A stretch of DNA of 64,000 nt, from the NCBI RefSeq assembly GCF_011193355.1, contig NZ_CP049780.1, positions 4,628,336-4,692,335 of the forward strand. Reading direction: 5' to 3'. Below the pieces are notes generated by a model that was given only the letters and a program-made list of their open reading frames with translations, had not been told where the DNA came from and did no database searches. Shown in pieces: positions 21,479-30,013 of this stretch. The DNA comes from Streptomyces sp. JB150. Its GTDB lineage: Bacteria > Actinomycetota > Actinomycetes > Streptomycetales > Streptomycetaceae. The translations under genes were made by a program, and so were the position numbers. The first letter of the stretch is position 1. Every line of letters begins with the position of its first letter.

Positions 21479-22234
21479 TCAGATCGGCAGCCTGCGGAAC
21501 ACCGCGCGCGGTACATGCCGCACCGCCGACATCAGCAGGCGCAGCGCCCCGGGGACCCAGACCGTCTCCGAGCGGCGGCGCAGGCCCAGTTCGATGGCGG
21601 CCGCGACCGCCTCGGGGGTCGTCGCGAGGGGCGCCTCGTCCAGTCCGGCGGTCATGCGGGAGCGGACGAAGCCGGGGCGTACGACCATGACGTGGACGCC
21701 GGTGCCGTGCAGCGCGTCGCCGAGGCCCTGCGCGAAGGCGTCCAGGCCGGCCTTGCTGGAGCCGTAGATGAAGTTGGAGCGGCGGGCGCGCTCCCCGGCG
21801 ACCGAGGACAGCACGACCAGCGAGCCATGGCCCTGGGTCTGCAACGCGCGGGCGCTGACCAGGCCGGCGGACACCGCGCCCGTGTAGTTGGTCTGCGCGA
21901 CGCGCACCGCGCTCACCGGTTCCCGCTCGTCGCGCGCCTGGTCGCCGAGGATGCCGAAGGCGAGCAGCACCAGGTCGATGTCGCCCTCGGCGAAGACCTT
22001 CCCGAGGACGGTCTCGTGCGACTCGGGGTCGAGCGCGTCGAAGGCGACGGTGCGCACGTCGGCGCCGAGCGCGCGCAGGCTCTCGGCGGCCTGCTCCAGG
22101 CCGGGGGAGGGGCGGCCGGCCAGCCAGACCCTGCGGGTGCGGCGGGCGATCAGCCGGCGCGCGGTGGCCAGCGCGATCTCGGACGTACCGCCGAGGACGA
22201 GCAGGGACTGGGGGAGGCCGAAGGCGTCCTTCAC
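21479..22234 (-). CDS. dprE2: Decaprenylphosphoryl-2-keto-ribose reductase (DprE2-like)
   Basis: Short-chain dehydrogenase of 251 residues. The cofactor motif LLVLGGTSEIA near 11-21 is the variant glycine loop typical of DprE2, and the catalytic triad is S144, Y157 and K161 (YGSSKAG). In mycobacteria DprE2 works with DprE1 to epimerise decaprenylphosphoryl-ribose to decaprenylphosphoryl-arabinose, the arabinan donor. It follows the DprE1-like gene on the same strand (81 bp gap), so the pair is likely co-transcribed. Confidence 0.88.
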   Translation of the reverse strand: MKDAFGLPQSLLVLGGTSEIALATARRLIARRTRRVWLAGRPSPGLEQAAESLRALGADVRTVAFDALDPESHETVLGKVFAEGDIDLVLLAFGILGDQARDEREPVSAVRVAQTNYTGAVSAGLVSARALQTQGHGSLVVLSSVAGERARRSNFIYGSSKAGLDAFAQGLGDALHGTGVHVMVVRPGFVRSRMTAGLDEAPLATTPEAVAAAIELGLRRRSETVWVPGALRLLMSAVRHVPRAVFRRLPI

Positions 22235-22315
22235 GGCGGCTCCTAAGGGTGTCTGGGTGTCTGGAGCGGGGTGTCTGGGCTGGGTTTCGCGGGGTGGGTG
22301 TACGGAGCTGGGTGC

Positions 22316-23671
22316 CTAGAGGGAGAGCCGGCGGGCGAGGTCGGAGACGAACACCCCGCGCGGGTCGAGTTCCGCCCGCAGCGCGCGGAAGTCGTCCAGC
22401 CGCGGGTACATCGCGGCGAGCAGTTCGGGCCGCAGCCGGGAGTCCTTGGCGAGGTAGACCCGGCCGCCCGCGGCGGCGACCTCCTCGTCCAGCTCGTCGA
22501 GGAAGGCGTCCAGGCCGGGCAGCGTGGCCGGGATGTCGAGGGCCAGGGTCCAGCCGGGGGAGGGGAAGGAGAGCCAGCCCGGATCGGCGTCCCCGAACCG
22601 CTTCAGCACGGCCAGGAAGGACGGGCAGCGGCGCTCGGAGATCCGGCGCACGATCCGGCGCAGGGCCTCCTCCTGGCCGTATCCGACGACGAACTGGTAC
22701 TGCACGAAGCCGCCGCGGCCGTAGATCCGGTTCCAGTGCGGCACCCCGTCCAGGGGGTGGAAGAAGGCGGAGATCCTCTGGAGTTCGCCGGTACGCGCGC
22801 GGGGCGCCCTGCGGTACCAGAGTTCGTTGAACAGGCCCACCGTGCGCCGGGTGAGCAGGCCCTCGGGGAGGAAGGCGGGGGCGGCCGGCAGCTGGGAGGG
22901 GTGGAAGGCGAGCGGGTCCCGGCGCGCGCGGGCGGTGCGGGGCAGCGCGTCCAGGGGCGCGTGGTCGCCGCGGGTGAGCACCGCGCGGCCGGTCGCCGCA
23001 CCGCGCGCCAGCAGGTCGATCCAGGCGACGGAGTAGCGGTAGTGGTGGTCGCCGTCGGTCAGCCGGGCCATCAGGTCGTCGAGGTCGCGGGCGCGTTCGG
23101 TGTCGACCGACATCCACGCGGTCTCGACCGGCTGGAGCTGGATGGTGGCGGTGAGGATGACGCCGGTCAGCCCCATGCCGCCGGTGGTGGCGTCGAAGAG
23201 CGGGGTGCCGGGACTCACGCCGTGGACGCCGCCGTCGGCGGTGAGCAGTTCCATGGACAGCACGTGCCGGGAGAAGGACCCCGAGATGTGGTGGTTCTTG
23301 CCGTGGATGTCGGCGCCGATCGCGCCGCCGACGGTCACGTAGCGGGTGCCGGGGGACACCGGAACGAACCAGCCGAGCGGCAGCAGGATGCGCATCAGCC
23401 GGTGCAGGGAGACGCCGGCGTCGCACAGCACCGTGCCGTTCGTGGCGTCGATCGCGTGGATCCGGTCCAGGCCGGTCATGTCGAGGACCGACCCGCCCGC
23501 GTTCTGCGCCGCGTCCCCGTACGCCCGTCCCAGGCCCCGGGGGATGCCTCCCCGGGCCCCGCAGTCCCGGACTGCGGCGACGGCCTCCTCGTAGGTCCGT
23601 GGGCGGATCAGACGGGCGGTGGTGGGGGCGGTGCGGCCCCATCCCGTGACGGAGACGGTCTCGGCAGGCAT
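22316..23671 (-). CDS. dprE1: Decaprenylphosphoryl-ribose 2'-oxidase (DprE1-like)
   Basis: FAD-dependent oxidase of the vanillyl-alcohol oxidase fold, 451 residues. The FAD/substrate motif IGADIHGKNHH is at 118-128, the K409 region reads AKDSR, and the C-terminus (AMYPRLDDFRALRAEL then VFVSDLARRLSL) closely tracks mycobacterial DprE1. The position matching M. tuberculosis Cys387, the benzothiazinone target in a GWNVCVDFP context, is Ala377 here (GWTLALDIP). The ATG at 23671 gives full length; a weaker upstream start exists. Next to dprE2 and opposite a PAP2/UbiA pair. Confidence 0.9.
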   Translation of the reverse strand: MPAETVSVTGWGRTAPTTARLIRPRTYEEAVAAVRDCGARGGIPRGLGRAYGDAAQNAGGSVLDMTGLDRIHAIDATNGTVLCDAGVSLHRLMRILLPLGWFVPVSPGTRYVTVGGAIGADIHGKNHHISGSFSRHVLSMELLTADGGVHGVSPGTPLFDATTGGMGLTGVILTATIQLQPVETAWMSVDTERARDLDDLMARLTDGDHHYRYSVAWIDLLARGAATGRAVLTRGDHAPLDALPRTARARRDPLAFHPSQLPAAPAFLPEGLLTRRTVGLFNELWYRRAPRARTGELQRISAFFHPLDGVPHWNRIYGRGGFVQYQFVVGYGQEEALRRIVRRISERRCPSFLAVLKRFGDADPGWLSFPSPGWTLALDIPATLPGLDAFLDELDEEVAAAGGRVYLAKDSRLRPELLAAMYPRLDDFRALRAELDPRGVFVSDLARRLSL

Positions 23672-23804
23672 GTCGGCGACCGTATCGTCCCTATGTGGGC
23701 CGTTGGTTGTGAAACATCGCATCTCTCCCCGAAATGGGTGATTAATGGGATGTCGCTCAATATTGCCGGAGATCCGGCCCTGTCGGCGTGAACAGTGAGT
23801 CCAC

Positions 23805-24434
23805 ATGGACGACCTCGACGACATGGACCACCGAATCCTTTCGGCGCTCCGGGCCCACGGCTCCGACCCGCGCGTCGCGGCAGCCGCGCGCGCCCTGTCC
23901 TGGGCCGGCGAGCACGGGGCGCTGTGGCTCGCGGCGGGTTTCGCCGGAGCCGCCGTGGACGGCGCCCGGCGCGGCGCCTGGTTGCGCGGTACCGCGCTCA
24001 TCGCGGGCGCGCACCTCGCCAGCATGGGCGTGAAACGGATCGTGCGCCGTCCGCGCCCCGCGCACGTCGAGCCCCTGGTGCGCACCGCCGGACGGCACTC
24101 CTTCCCCAGCTCCCACGCCGCCTCCGCCGCCGCGGCGGCCGTCGCTTACGGCGCGTTCGGCACCGCCGGGGCCTGGTTCGTCCCGCCGCTCGCCGCCGCG
24201 ATGTGCCTCTCCCGCCTCGTCGTGGGCGTCCACTACCCCTCCGACGTGGCGGCCGGCGCGGCCCTGGGGGCGCTCACGGCACGCCTCGGGGCGCGCTGGA
24301 TCCACCGGGGCGCACAGGACGGCGCGTACGGCAAGGCCGCCTACGGCAAGGCCGCCTACGGCAAGGCCGCGTACGGCATGACCGCGTACGGCACGACCGC
24401 GTACGGCACGACAGGGAGCGACGGGCATGACTGA
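23805..24434 (+). CDS. PAP2-family phosphatase, candidate decaprenyl-phosphoribose 5-phosphatase
   Basis: 209-residue membrane phosphatase. The three PAP2 motifs are KRIVRRPRP (77-85), PSSHAAS (101-107) and SRLVVGVHYPSDVAAG (136-151). The C-terminus carries six five-residue repeats (AYGKA, AYGMT, AYGTT types; about 174-203), unusual for the family. In mycobacteria the homologous enzyme Rv3807c is proposed to remove the 5-phosphate from the product of the UbiA-type Rv3806c. The same pairing here, with an 8-bp overlap to the UbiA gene, supports that role. Confidence 0.85.
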   Translation: MDDLDDMDHRILSALRAHGSDPRVAAAARALSWAGEHGALWLAAGFAGAAVDGARRGAWLRGTALIAGAHLASMGVKRIVRRPRPAHVEPLVRTAGRHSFPSSHAASAAAAAVAYGAFGTAGAWFVPPLAAAMCLSRLVVGVHYPSDVAAGAALGALTARLGARWIHRGAQDGAYGKAAYGKAAYGKAAYGMTAYGTTAYGTTGSDGHD

Positions 24435-25422
24435 GGCAGCGCCCATGGCGAACGGCACCCGCACGCAGGAACCGACCCTCCTGGGCGCCCGTACCCCCCG
24501 CCCCCGCCCGCCCGAGGCGCCCCGCGCGGGCACGCCCCTCGGCGGGCTCCTCCGGGGCCTGCTGAGGACCGCGCGGCCCAAGCAGTGGGTCAAGAACCTC
24601 CTCGTCGTGGCCGCCCCGGCCGCCGCCGGCGAGCTGTTCTCCCGTGCCGCGCTCACCCGGCTGCCGCTCGTCTTCGCCCTGTTCACCGCCTGCGCCGCCG
24701 CCGTCTACCTGATCAACGACGCGCGGGACGCGGACGCCGACCGCGCGCACCCGACCAAACGGCACCGCCCGGTCGCCGCCGGACAGGTGCCCGTCCCGGT
24801 CGCCTACGCGGTCGGCGGCGCGCTCGCCGTCCTCGCGCCGGCCGCCGCGGCCTGGCTGGCCTCGCCGTCGGTGGCGGCGCTGCTGACGGCGTACCTCGGC
24901 ATGCAACTGGCGTACTGCGTCAGCCTCAAGCACGTCCTGGTCGTCGACCTCGTCATCGTCACCACCGGGTTCCTGATGCGGGCGGCGGCCGGCGGACTCG
25001 CGCTGTCCATCCCGCTGTCGCGCTGGTTCCTGATCACGACCGGCTTCGGGGCGCTGTTCATGGTCGCGGCCAAGCGCTACTCCGAGGCCGTCCAGATGGC
25101 CGGGAAAGGAGGCGCCACGCGCGCGTTGCTCACCGAGTACACCACCGGCTACCTCCGCTTCGTGTGGCAGCTGGCCGCCGGGGTCGCCGTACTCGGCTAC
25201 TGCCTGTGGGCGCTGGAGGCGGGCGGTGACCCGCACACCGGGCTGCTGCCGTGGCGTCAGCTGTCCATGGTGGCCTTCATCCTGGCGATCCTGCGGTACG
25301 CCGTGTTCGCCGACCGGGGCACCGCGGGCGAACCCGAGGAAGTGGTGCTGCGGGACCGCGCACTGGTCCTGATCGGCCTGGTGTGGCTCGCCATGTACGG
25401 CCTGGCGGTGGCCGATTGGTGA
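24427..25422 (+). CDS. UbiA-family prenyltransferase, probable decaprenyl-phosphate phosphoribosyltransferase
   Basis: 331 residues with about eight or nine membrane helices. The Mg-binding NDxxDxxxD motif is N97-D98...D101...D105, and RPKQWVKN (about 50-57) is the signature seen in DPPR synthases such as mycobacterial Rv3806c. A second conserved loop, AAKRYSEAVQM, matches that subfamily. Expected reaction: transfer of 5-phosphoribose from PRPP to decaprenyl phosphate. The start overlaps the phosphatase stop and the stop overlaps the GtrA start (GTGA), giving tight coupling. Confidence 0.88.
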   Translation: MTEAAPMANGTRTQEPTLLGARTPRPRPPEAPRAGTPLGGLLRGLLRTARPKQWVKNLLVVAAPAAAGELFSRAALTRLPLVFALFTACAAAVYLINDARDADADRAHPTKRHRPVAAGQVPVPVAYAVGGALAVLAPAAAAWLASPSVAALLTAYLGMQLAYCVSLKHVLVVDLVIVTTGFLMRAAAGGLALSIPLSRWFLITTGFGALFMVAAKRYSEAVQMAGKGGATRALLTEYTTGYLRFVWQLAAGVAVLGYCLWALEAGGDPHTGLLPWRQLSMVAFILAILRYAVFADRGTAGEPEEVVLRDRALVLIGLVWLAMYGLAVADW

Positions 25423-25880
25423 CGTGGGCGCCCCTGCGCGCGCGGCTGCGGCTGCGGCTGGACCCCCGGGAAGTCCTCTCCTTCGCCGCCGTCGGCCTGC
25501 TCGCCTACGCCACCGACCTCGCCCTGTTCACCTGGCTGCGCGGCCCGCTGGACCTCGACCCGCTCACCGCCAAGGCGCTGTCCTTCGTGGCCGGCTGCAC
25601 GGTGGCCTACGCGGGCAACGCGCTCGGCACCTACCGGGACCGCGCGAGCGGCACCCCCTGGCGGCGGTACGCGCTGTTCTTCGCGGTGAACGCCGCGGGC
25701 GCCCTCGTCCAGCTGCTCTGTCTCGCCGTCAGCCACTACGGCCTCGGCTACACCTCGCAGCGCGCGGACACCGTCTCCGGCGCCGGAGTCGGCATGGCAC
25801 TGGCGACACTCCTGCGCTTCTGGGGCACCCGGACATGGGTCTTCCGCGCGGAGGGCAGGTTGGCTCCATGGACTGGCTGA
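25419..25880 (+). CDS. GtrA-family membrane protein
   Basis: 153 residues with four helices typical of GtrA (FAAVGLLAYATDLALFTWL, KALSFVAGCTVAYAGNALGTY, RYALFFAVNAAGALVQLLCL and the final MALATLLRFWGTRTWVF). GtrA-like proteins are thought to move or present polyprenyl-linked sugars across the membrane; mycobacterial Rv3789 beside dprE1 is such a case. The GTG at 25419 lies in GTGA overlapping the UbiA stop, which fixes the start. Confidence 0.85.
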   Translation: MTWAPLRARLRLRLDPREVLSFAAVGLLAYATDLALFTWLRGPLDLDPLTAKALSFVAGCTVAYAGNALGTYRDRASGTPWRRYALFFAVNAAGALVQLLCLAVSHYGLGYTSQRADTVSGAGVGMALATLLRFWGTRTWVFRAEGRLAPWTG

Positions 25881-26872
25881 AAAGGCTCCCGGTCGTCGGA
25901 CCGTGGGCAGCCCGGCTGATGGTCACGCACGCGTGGCGCTCGTACGAGCGGCTGGACCGCGTGCACTGGACCCGGCTGGCCGCGGCGATGACGTTCACCA
26001 GTTTCGTCGCGCTGTTCCCGCTGCTGACGGTCGCCGCGGCGATCGGCGCCGCCACGCTCGGCGCGGACCGGCAGAAGGAGCTGGAGGACAGGATCGCCGA
26101 GCAGATCCCCGGCATCGCCGACCAGATGAACATCAGCGGACTGGTCCAGAACGCCGGCACCGTCGGGGTCATCGCCGGCGCCGTGCTGCTGATCACCGGG
26201 ATCGGCTGGGTCGGCTCCACGCGCGAGTGCCTGCGCGCGGTGTGGGAGCTGCCCGACGACGAGGAGAACCCGGTCCTGCGCAAGGTCAAGGACGGCGGTG
26301 TGCTGGTCGGTCTCGGCGGCGCGGTCCTGGTCACCCTCGCCGCGTCCACCGTCGCCTCCGCGGCCGTCGGCTGGACCGCCCGCCAGCTCGGCCTGGAGGA
26401 GCAGGGCTGGGGCAGCGCGCTGCTGCAGGTCGCCGCCTTCGCGGTCGCCGTGCTCGCCGACTTCTTCCTGCTGCTGTACGTCCTCACGCTGCTGCCCGGC
26501 GTCGAGCCGGCCCGGCACCGGCTGCTGGTCGGCGCCCTGGTCGGCGCGATCGGCTTCGAGTTGCTGAAGCTGCTGCTGAGCGGCTACATGCAGGGCGTGG
26601 CCGCGAAGAGCATGTACGGCGCCTTCGGTGTGCCGGTCGCCCTGCTGCTGTGGATCAACTTCACCTGCAAGCTGGTGCTGTTCTGCGCGTCCTGGACGGC
26701 GACGCCCGGCAAGGACGCCGAAGGGGCCACCGCCGGCGACGGCAGCGGCACCGGCGTCGGCACCGGCGTCGGCACCGGGAGCGGCACCGGCACCGGCGTC
26801 GGGACGGGCGCGGGCGGCGGCGTCACCGCCCCCGGCGGCGCACCAGGTCCGGCAGCGGCCAGCGGCGGTTGA
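25868..26872 (+). CDS. YihY/BrkB-family membrane protein
   Basis: 334 residues with about six helices of the YihY/virulence factor BrkB family, whose function is not firmly established. Core motifs seen are AAAMTFTSFVALFPLLTV, GSTRECLRAVWELP and SMYGAFGVPVALLLWINFTCKLVLFCA. After about residue 275 comes a low-complexity Gly/Thr tail (repeats of GTGVGTG). The start overlaps the GtrA gene by 13 bp. The 3' end overlaps the convergent D,D-carboxypeptidase gene by 50 bp, so the low-complexity tail may be recent read-through. Confidence 0.88.
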   Translation: MDWLKRLPVVGPWAARLMVTHAWRSYERLDRVHWTRLAAAMTFTSFVALFPLLTVAAAIGAATLGADRQKELEDRIAEQIPGIADQMNISGLVQNAGTVGVIAGAVLLITGIGWVGSTRECLRAVWELPDDEENPVLRKVKDGGVLVGLGGAVLVTLAASTVASAAVGWTARQLGLEEQGWGSALLQVAAFAVAVLADFFLLLYVLTLLPGVEPARHRLLVGALVGAIGFELLKLLLSGYMQGVAAKSMYGAFGVPVALLLWINFTCKLVLFCASWTATPGKDAEGATAGDGSGTGVGTGVGTGSGTGTGVGTGAGGGVTAPGGAPGPAAASGG

Positions 26873-28157
26873 CCAGGAACGCGGCGCCGCCGAGCAGCAC
26901 CAGCAGACCGCCCGCGATCCCCAGGGCGACGCCCATGCCGCTGGAGGCGCTCTCCGCCGTGGCGCTCGCCACCGGCTTCTTCGCGGTACCCCCGCCAGTG
27001 GCGCCCCCGGCCTCGCCCGCGCCCGCCGGCGCGGAGGCCGTGGCACCCGGCCGGGCGCCGGGCTGCGCGGCGCTCTTCGGCGGCACCAGCTCGCCCACCG
27101 GCTGCACCTTCCCGGACGCCCGGAAGCCCCAGTCGAACAGGCGCGCGGTCTCCTTGTAGACCTCGTTGTGGTCGTTCTTCTGCGGGTTCATGACCGTCAC
27201 GAGCAGCACCTTGCCGCCCCGCTCGGCGACACCCGTGAAGGTCGCTCCGGCGTTGGTGGTGTTGCCGTTCTTGACGCCCGCGATGCCCTGGTACTGGTCG
27301 ATGTCGTAGTCGCCGGTCAGCAGCCGGTTGGTGTTCTGGATCTCGAAGGTCTCGCGGACCGTCTTGCCCTTCTTGTTCTTCTTCGTCAGCCCGGGGAACT
27401 TCGCGGTGAGCGTCGAGCAGTACTCGCGGAAGTCCTTCTTCTGCAGTCCGGAGCGGGCGATCAGCGTCAGGTCGTACGCGGAGGACACCTGGCCGGGAGC
27501 GTCGTAGCCGTCGGGGCTGACCACGTGTGTGTCGAGGGCCTGCAACTCCTCGGCGTGCCGGTTCATCTCCCGGACGGTCTTGTCGACGCCGTCGTTCATC
27601 GCCGACAGCACGTGCACGGCGTCGTTGCCGGAGCGCAGGAAGACACCGAGCCACAGGTCGTGGACCGAGTAGGTCTCCTTCTCCTTTATCCCGACCATCG
27701 AGGAGCCGGCGCCGATGTCCGCCAGGTCCTCGGCCGCCACCTTGTACTTCATGTCCTTGGGGAACTTCGGCAGCAGCGTGTCCGCGAACAGCATCTTCAG
27801 CGTGGAGGCCGGGGCGAGCCGCCAGTGCGCGTTGTGCGCGGCGAGCACCTCGCCGGACTCGGCGTCGGCCACGATCCACGACCGCGCGGTGACGTCCTTC
27901 GGCAGCACCGGCACGCCGGGGGCCAGATTCACCTGCGTGCCCGGCTGCCCGAGCCGCTCGCCGCCGACGGTCGACATGTTCGCCGGGGGAGTGGCCGACG
28001 GGCTCGCCGAGGCGGACGGTGCCGGCGTGCGCGCCGCCGTGGGCGTCGGCGTCGGCTTCGGCGCCGCCAGCGCGGCCGGAGCGGTCAGCGAAAGCGACAA
28101 CAAGGTCGCGGAAGTGAGCAGCAGGGACCGCTTCACGGTCTTCTCGGGTGCGGGCAC
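26823..28157 (-). CDS. D-alanyl-D-alanine carboxypeptidase (S11), membrane-anchored
   Basis: About 444 residues. Signal peptide (RSLLLTSATLLSLSLTAPAALA), Pro/Thr linker, S11 peptidase domain and a C-terminal anchor (GVALGIAGGLLVLLGGAAFLV). Active-site motifs, numbered from the GTG at 28157: SxxK is S118-TL-K121 and SxN is S176-G-N178. The third motif, normally KTG, reads KNG (K296-N297-G298 in GVKNGNTTNAG). It would trim the terminal D-Ala of peptidoglycan stem peptides. GTG at 28136, preceded closely by GAGAAG, is an alternative start. Confidence 0.88.
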   Translation of the reverse strand: MPAPEKTVKRSLLLTSATLLSLSLTAPAALAAPKPTPTPTAARTPAPSASASPSATPPANMSTVGGERLGQPGTQVNLAPGVPVLPKDVTARSWIVADAESGEVLAAHNAHWRLAPASTLKMLFADTLLPKFPKDMKYKVAAEDLADIGAGSSMVGIKEKETYSVHDLWLGVFLRSGNDAVHVLSAMNDGVDKTVREMNRHAEELQALDTHVVSPDGYDAPGQVSSAYDLTLIARSGLQKKDFREYCSTLTAKFPGLTKKNKKGKTVRETFEIQNTNRLLTGDYDIDQYQGIAGVKNGNTTNAGATFTGVAERGGKVLLVTVMNPQKNDHNEVYKETARLFDWGFRASGKVQPVGELVPPKSAAQPGARPGATASAPAGAGEAGGATGGGTAKKPVASATAESASSGMGVALGIAGGLLVLLGGAAFLVNRRWPLPDLVRRRGR

Positions 28158-28248
28158 GAGCGAGAACGTACAGGGCGCACGCCGGGATGTCCCGCCCCCC
28201 TCCCCACCCCGGCCGGGGCTCCGGACGGCGGGCGGCGATACTGAACGC

Positions 28249-28488
28249 ATGAAACTCAGCCGCCCGATCTCCTGGTTCCTGCTCGCCTTCGGGGTCTGGA
28301 GCTGGGTCATCTGGGTCACTTTCGTCAAAAACCTGATCAAGGACAGCAGCGGGCTGGCGTTCGACGACGGCGAGCCGACGACCTACTTCTGGGTCCACCT
28401 GCTGCTCGCCGTCGTCTCCTTCGTATGGGGGACGGTCATCGGGGTCATCGGGTTGCGCGGTCTGCGCGCGATGCGCCGAACGTCATAG
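28249..28488 (+). CDS. Small two-helix membrane protein (SCO4848-like)
   Basis: 79 residues with helices WFLLAFGVWSWVIWVTFV and YFWVHLLLAVVSFVWGTVIGVI joined by an acidic loop and ending in a basic tail. It is conserved next to the D,D-carboxypeptidase in streptomycetes, to my recollection as the SCO4848 family. Function unknown. Divergent from the carboxypeptidase gene and 37 bp before a metallophosphoesterase gene, with which it may form an operon. Confidence 0.8.
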   Translation: MKLSRPISWFLLAFGVWSWVIWVTFVKNLIKDSSGLAFDDGEPTTYFWVHLLLAVVSFVWGTVIGVIGLRGLRAMRRTS

Positions 28489-28525
28489 CACCGCGGTCTT
28501 CCCGACTCCAGGAGAGAGCAACGGC

Positions 28526-29929
28526 ATGGTGATCGTCTTCCTGCTCGTCACGGTGAGCGTCCTCGTGGCGGCCAACTGGTACCTGTGGCGCCGCCTGTTC
28601 CGGGACACCACCCGTGCCCCGGGAGCGGTCCGCCGCGCGGGCGCGGTGCTGATCGCGGGCGGCTGGGCGCTCGCCGTCGCCGCCCTGCTCGCGGGACGCG
28701 TCGGCATGCCGTTCTGGCTCCAGCGCACCCTCGCCTGGCCGGGCTTCCTGTGGCTGGCGCTGTCGATCTACCTGCTGCTCGCCCTGGTGGTGGGGGAGGC
28801 CGTACGGCCGCTGCTGCGCCGCTGGCTGGAGCGCCGCGACCGCGCGGCGCGGCCGCCCGCCGCGCCAAACGTCCGCCGGCCGCAGCCGATACCGGCGGGC
28901 GCCCCGGCCCAGGAAGCCGACGCGGCCGGCGCACCCGCCAAGCCCCGCGAGACACCCGCCCAGGACCCCCAGGCACCCGCTCAGGACACCGAGGCATCTG
29001 CCCAGGACACCGAGGCACCCGAGCGGCCCGGCGGACCCGAGCGGCCCGGCGGACCCGAGCGGCCCGGCGGACCCCGTGAGGACTCCCCGGCTTCCGGTCC
29101 CGCCGCCCCCTCCCGCCGCCTGTTCGTCTCCCGCGTGGTCGCCGGCGCCGCCGCCGCGGCGGCCGTCGGCACGGTCGGCTACGGCTCCTACGGCGTGCTG
29201 CGCGGCCCGCGGGTGAAGCGGGTCACCGTGCCGCTCGCCAAGCTCCCGCGCGCGGCGCACGGTTTCCGGATCGCGGTCGTCAGCGACATCCACCTGGGCC
29301 CGGTGCTCGGCCGCGGCTTCGCCCAGAAGGTCGTCGACACGATCAACGCGACCCAGCCCGACCTCATCGCGGTCGTCGGCGACCTGGTCGACGGCAGCGT
29401 CAAGGACCTGGGCCCCGCCGCCGCCCCGCTGGCCGGGCTCGAAGCCCGGCACGGGGCGTACTTCGTCACCGGCAACCACGAGTACTTCTCCGGCGCCGAA
29501 CAGTGGGTCGAGGAGGTACGGCGCCTCGGGCTGCGCCCGCTGGAGAACGACCGTACGGAACTGCCCTACTTCGACCTCGCGGGCGTCAACGACGTGGCCG
29601 GCGAGGACGAGGGCCAGGGCCCCGACTTCGGCAAGGCGCTCGGCGACCGGGACACCGCACGCGCGTGCGTCCTGCTCGCCCACCAGCCGGTGCAGATCCA
29701 CGACGCCGTCGAACACGGCGTCGACCTGCAGCTCTCCGGCCACACCCACGGCGGCCAGCTCTGGCCCGGCAACCTCCTCGCCGCCGCCGCGAACCCCACG
29801 GTGGCCGGCCTGGAGCGCTACGGCGACACCCAGCTGTACGTCAGCCGGGGCGCGGGCGCGTGGGGACCGCCGACCCGGGTGGGGGCGCCGTCCGACATCA
29901 CGGTGGTGGAGCTGGCGTCAGCCCGGTGA
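28526..29929 (+). CDS. Membrane-bound metallophosphoesterase
   Basis: 467 residues. Three N-terminal helices, a Pro/Ala/Glu linker (about 110-190) containing three tandem ERPGGP units, a further helix (about 200-222), then a calcineurin-like phosphoesterase domain. Metal-site motifs are SDIHLG (D254, H256), GDLVDG, GNHEY and SGHTHGG (H406, H408). This is the YkuE/YaeI layout, whose members act on lipid-linked or UDP-sugar pyrophosphates, though the substrate here cannot be told. The enzyme domain is predicted outside the membrane. Confidence 0.88.
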   Translation: MVIVFLLVTVSVLVAANWYLWRRLFRDTTRAPGAVRRAGAVLIAGGWALAVAALLAGRVGMPFWLQRTLAWPGFLWLALSIYLLLALVVGEAVRPLLRRWLERRDRAARPPAAPNVRRPQPIPAGAPAQEADAAGAPAKPRETPAQDPQAPAQDTEASAQDTEAPERPGGPERPGGPERPGGPREDSPASGPAAPSRRLFVSRVVAGAAAAAAVGTVGYGSYGVLRGPRVKRVTVPLAKLPRAAHGFRIAVVSDIHLGPVLGRGFAQKVVDTINATQPDLIAVVGDLVDGSVKDLGPAAAPLAGLEARHGAYFVTGNHEYFSGAEQWVEEVRRLGLRPLENDRTELPYFDLAGVNDVAGEDEGQGPDFGKALGDRDTARACVLLAHQPVQIHDAVEHGVDLQLSGHTHGGQLWPGNLLAAAANPTVAGLERYGDTQLYVSRGAGAWGPPTRVGAPSDITVVELASAR

Positions 29930-30013
29930 GGCTGGAGGTGACCTCCACGACCAGGCGGAAGCAGGCCGGGTCATAGCAGTTTGCCCGTTCCGCCCCCTTC
30001 ATCCGGAAATGGG

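Noticed and set aside
21479..25880. Reading the DprE/UbiA cluster as evidence that the strain is a mycobacterium relative
   Set aside because: The rest of the window (gene order, ECF modules, betaine operon, wall-polymer genes) is streptomycete in character, and no mycolate or Emb genes are present here.
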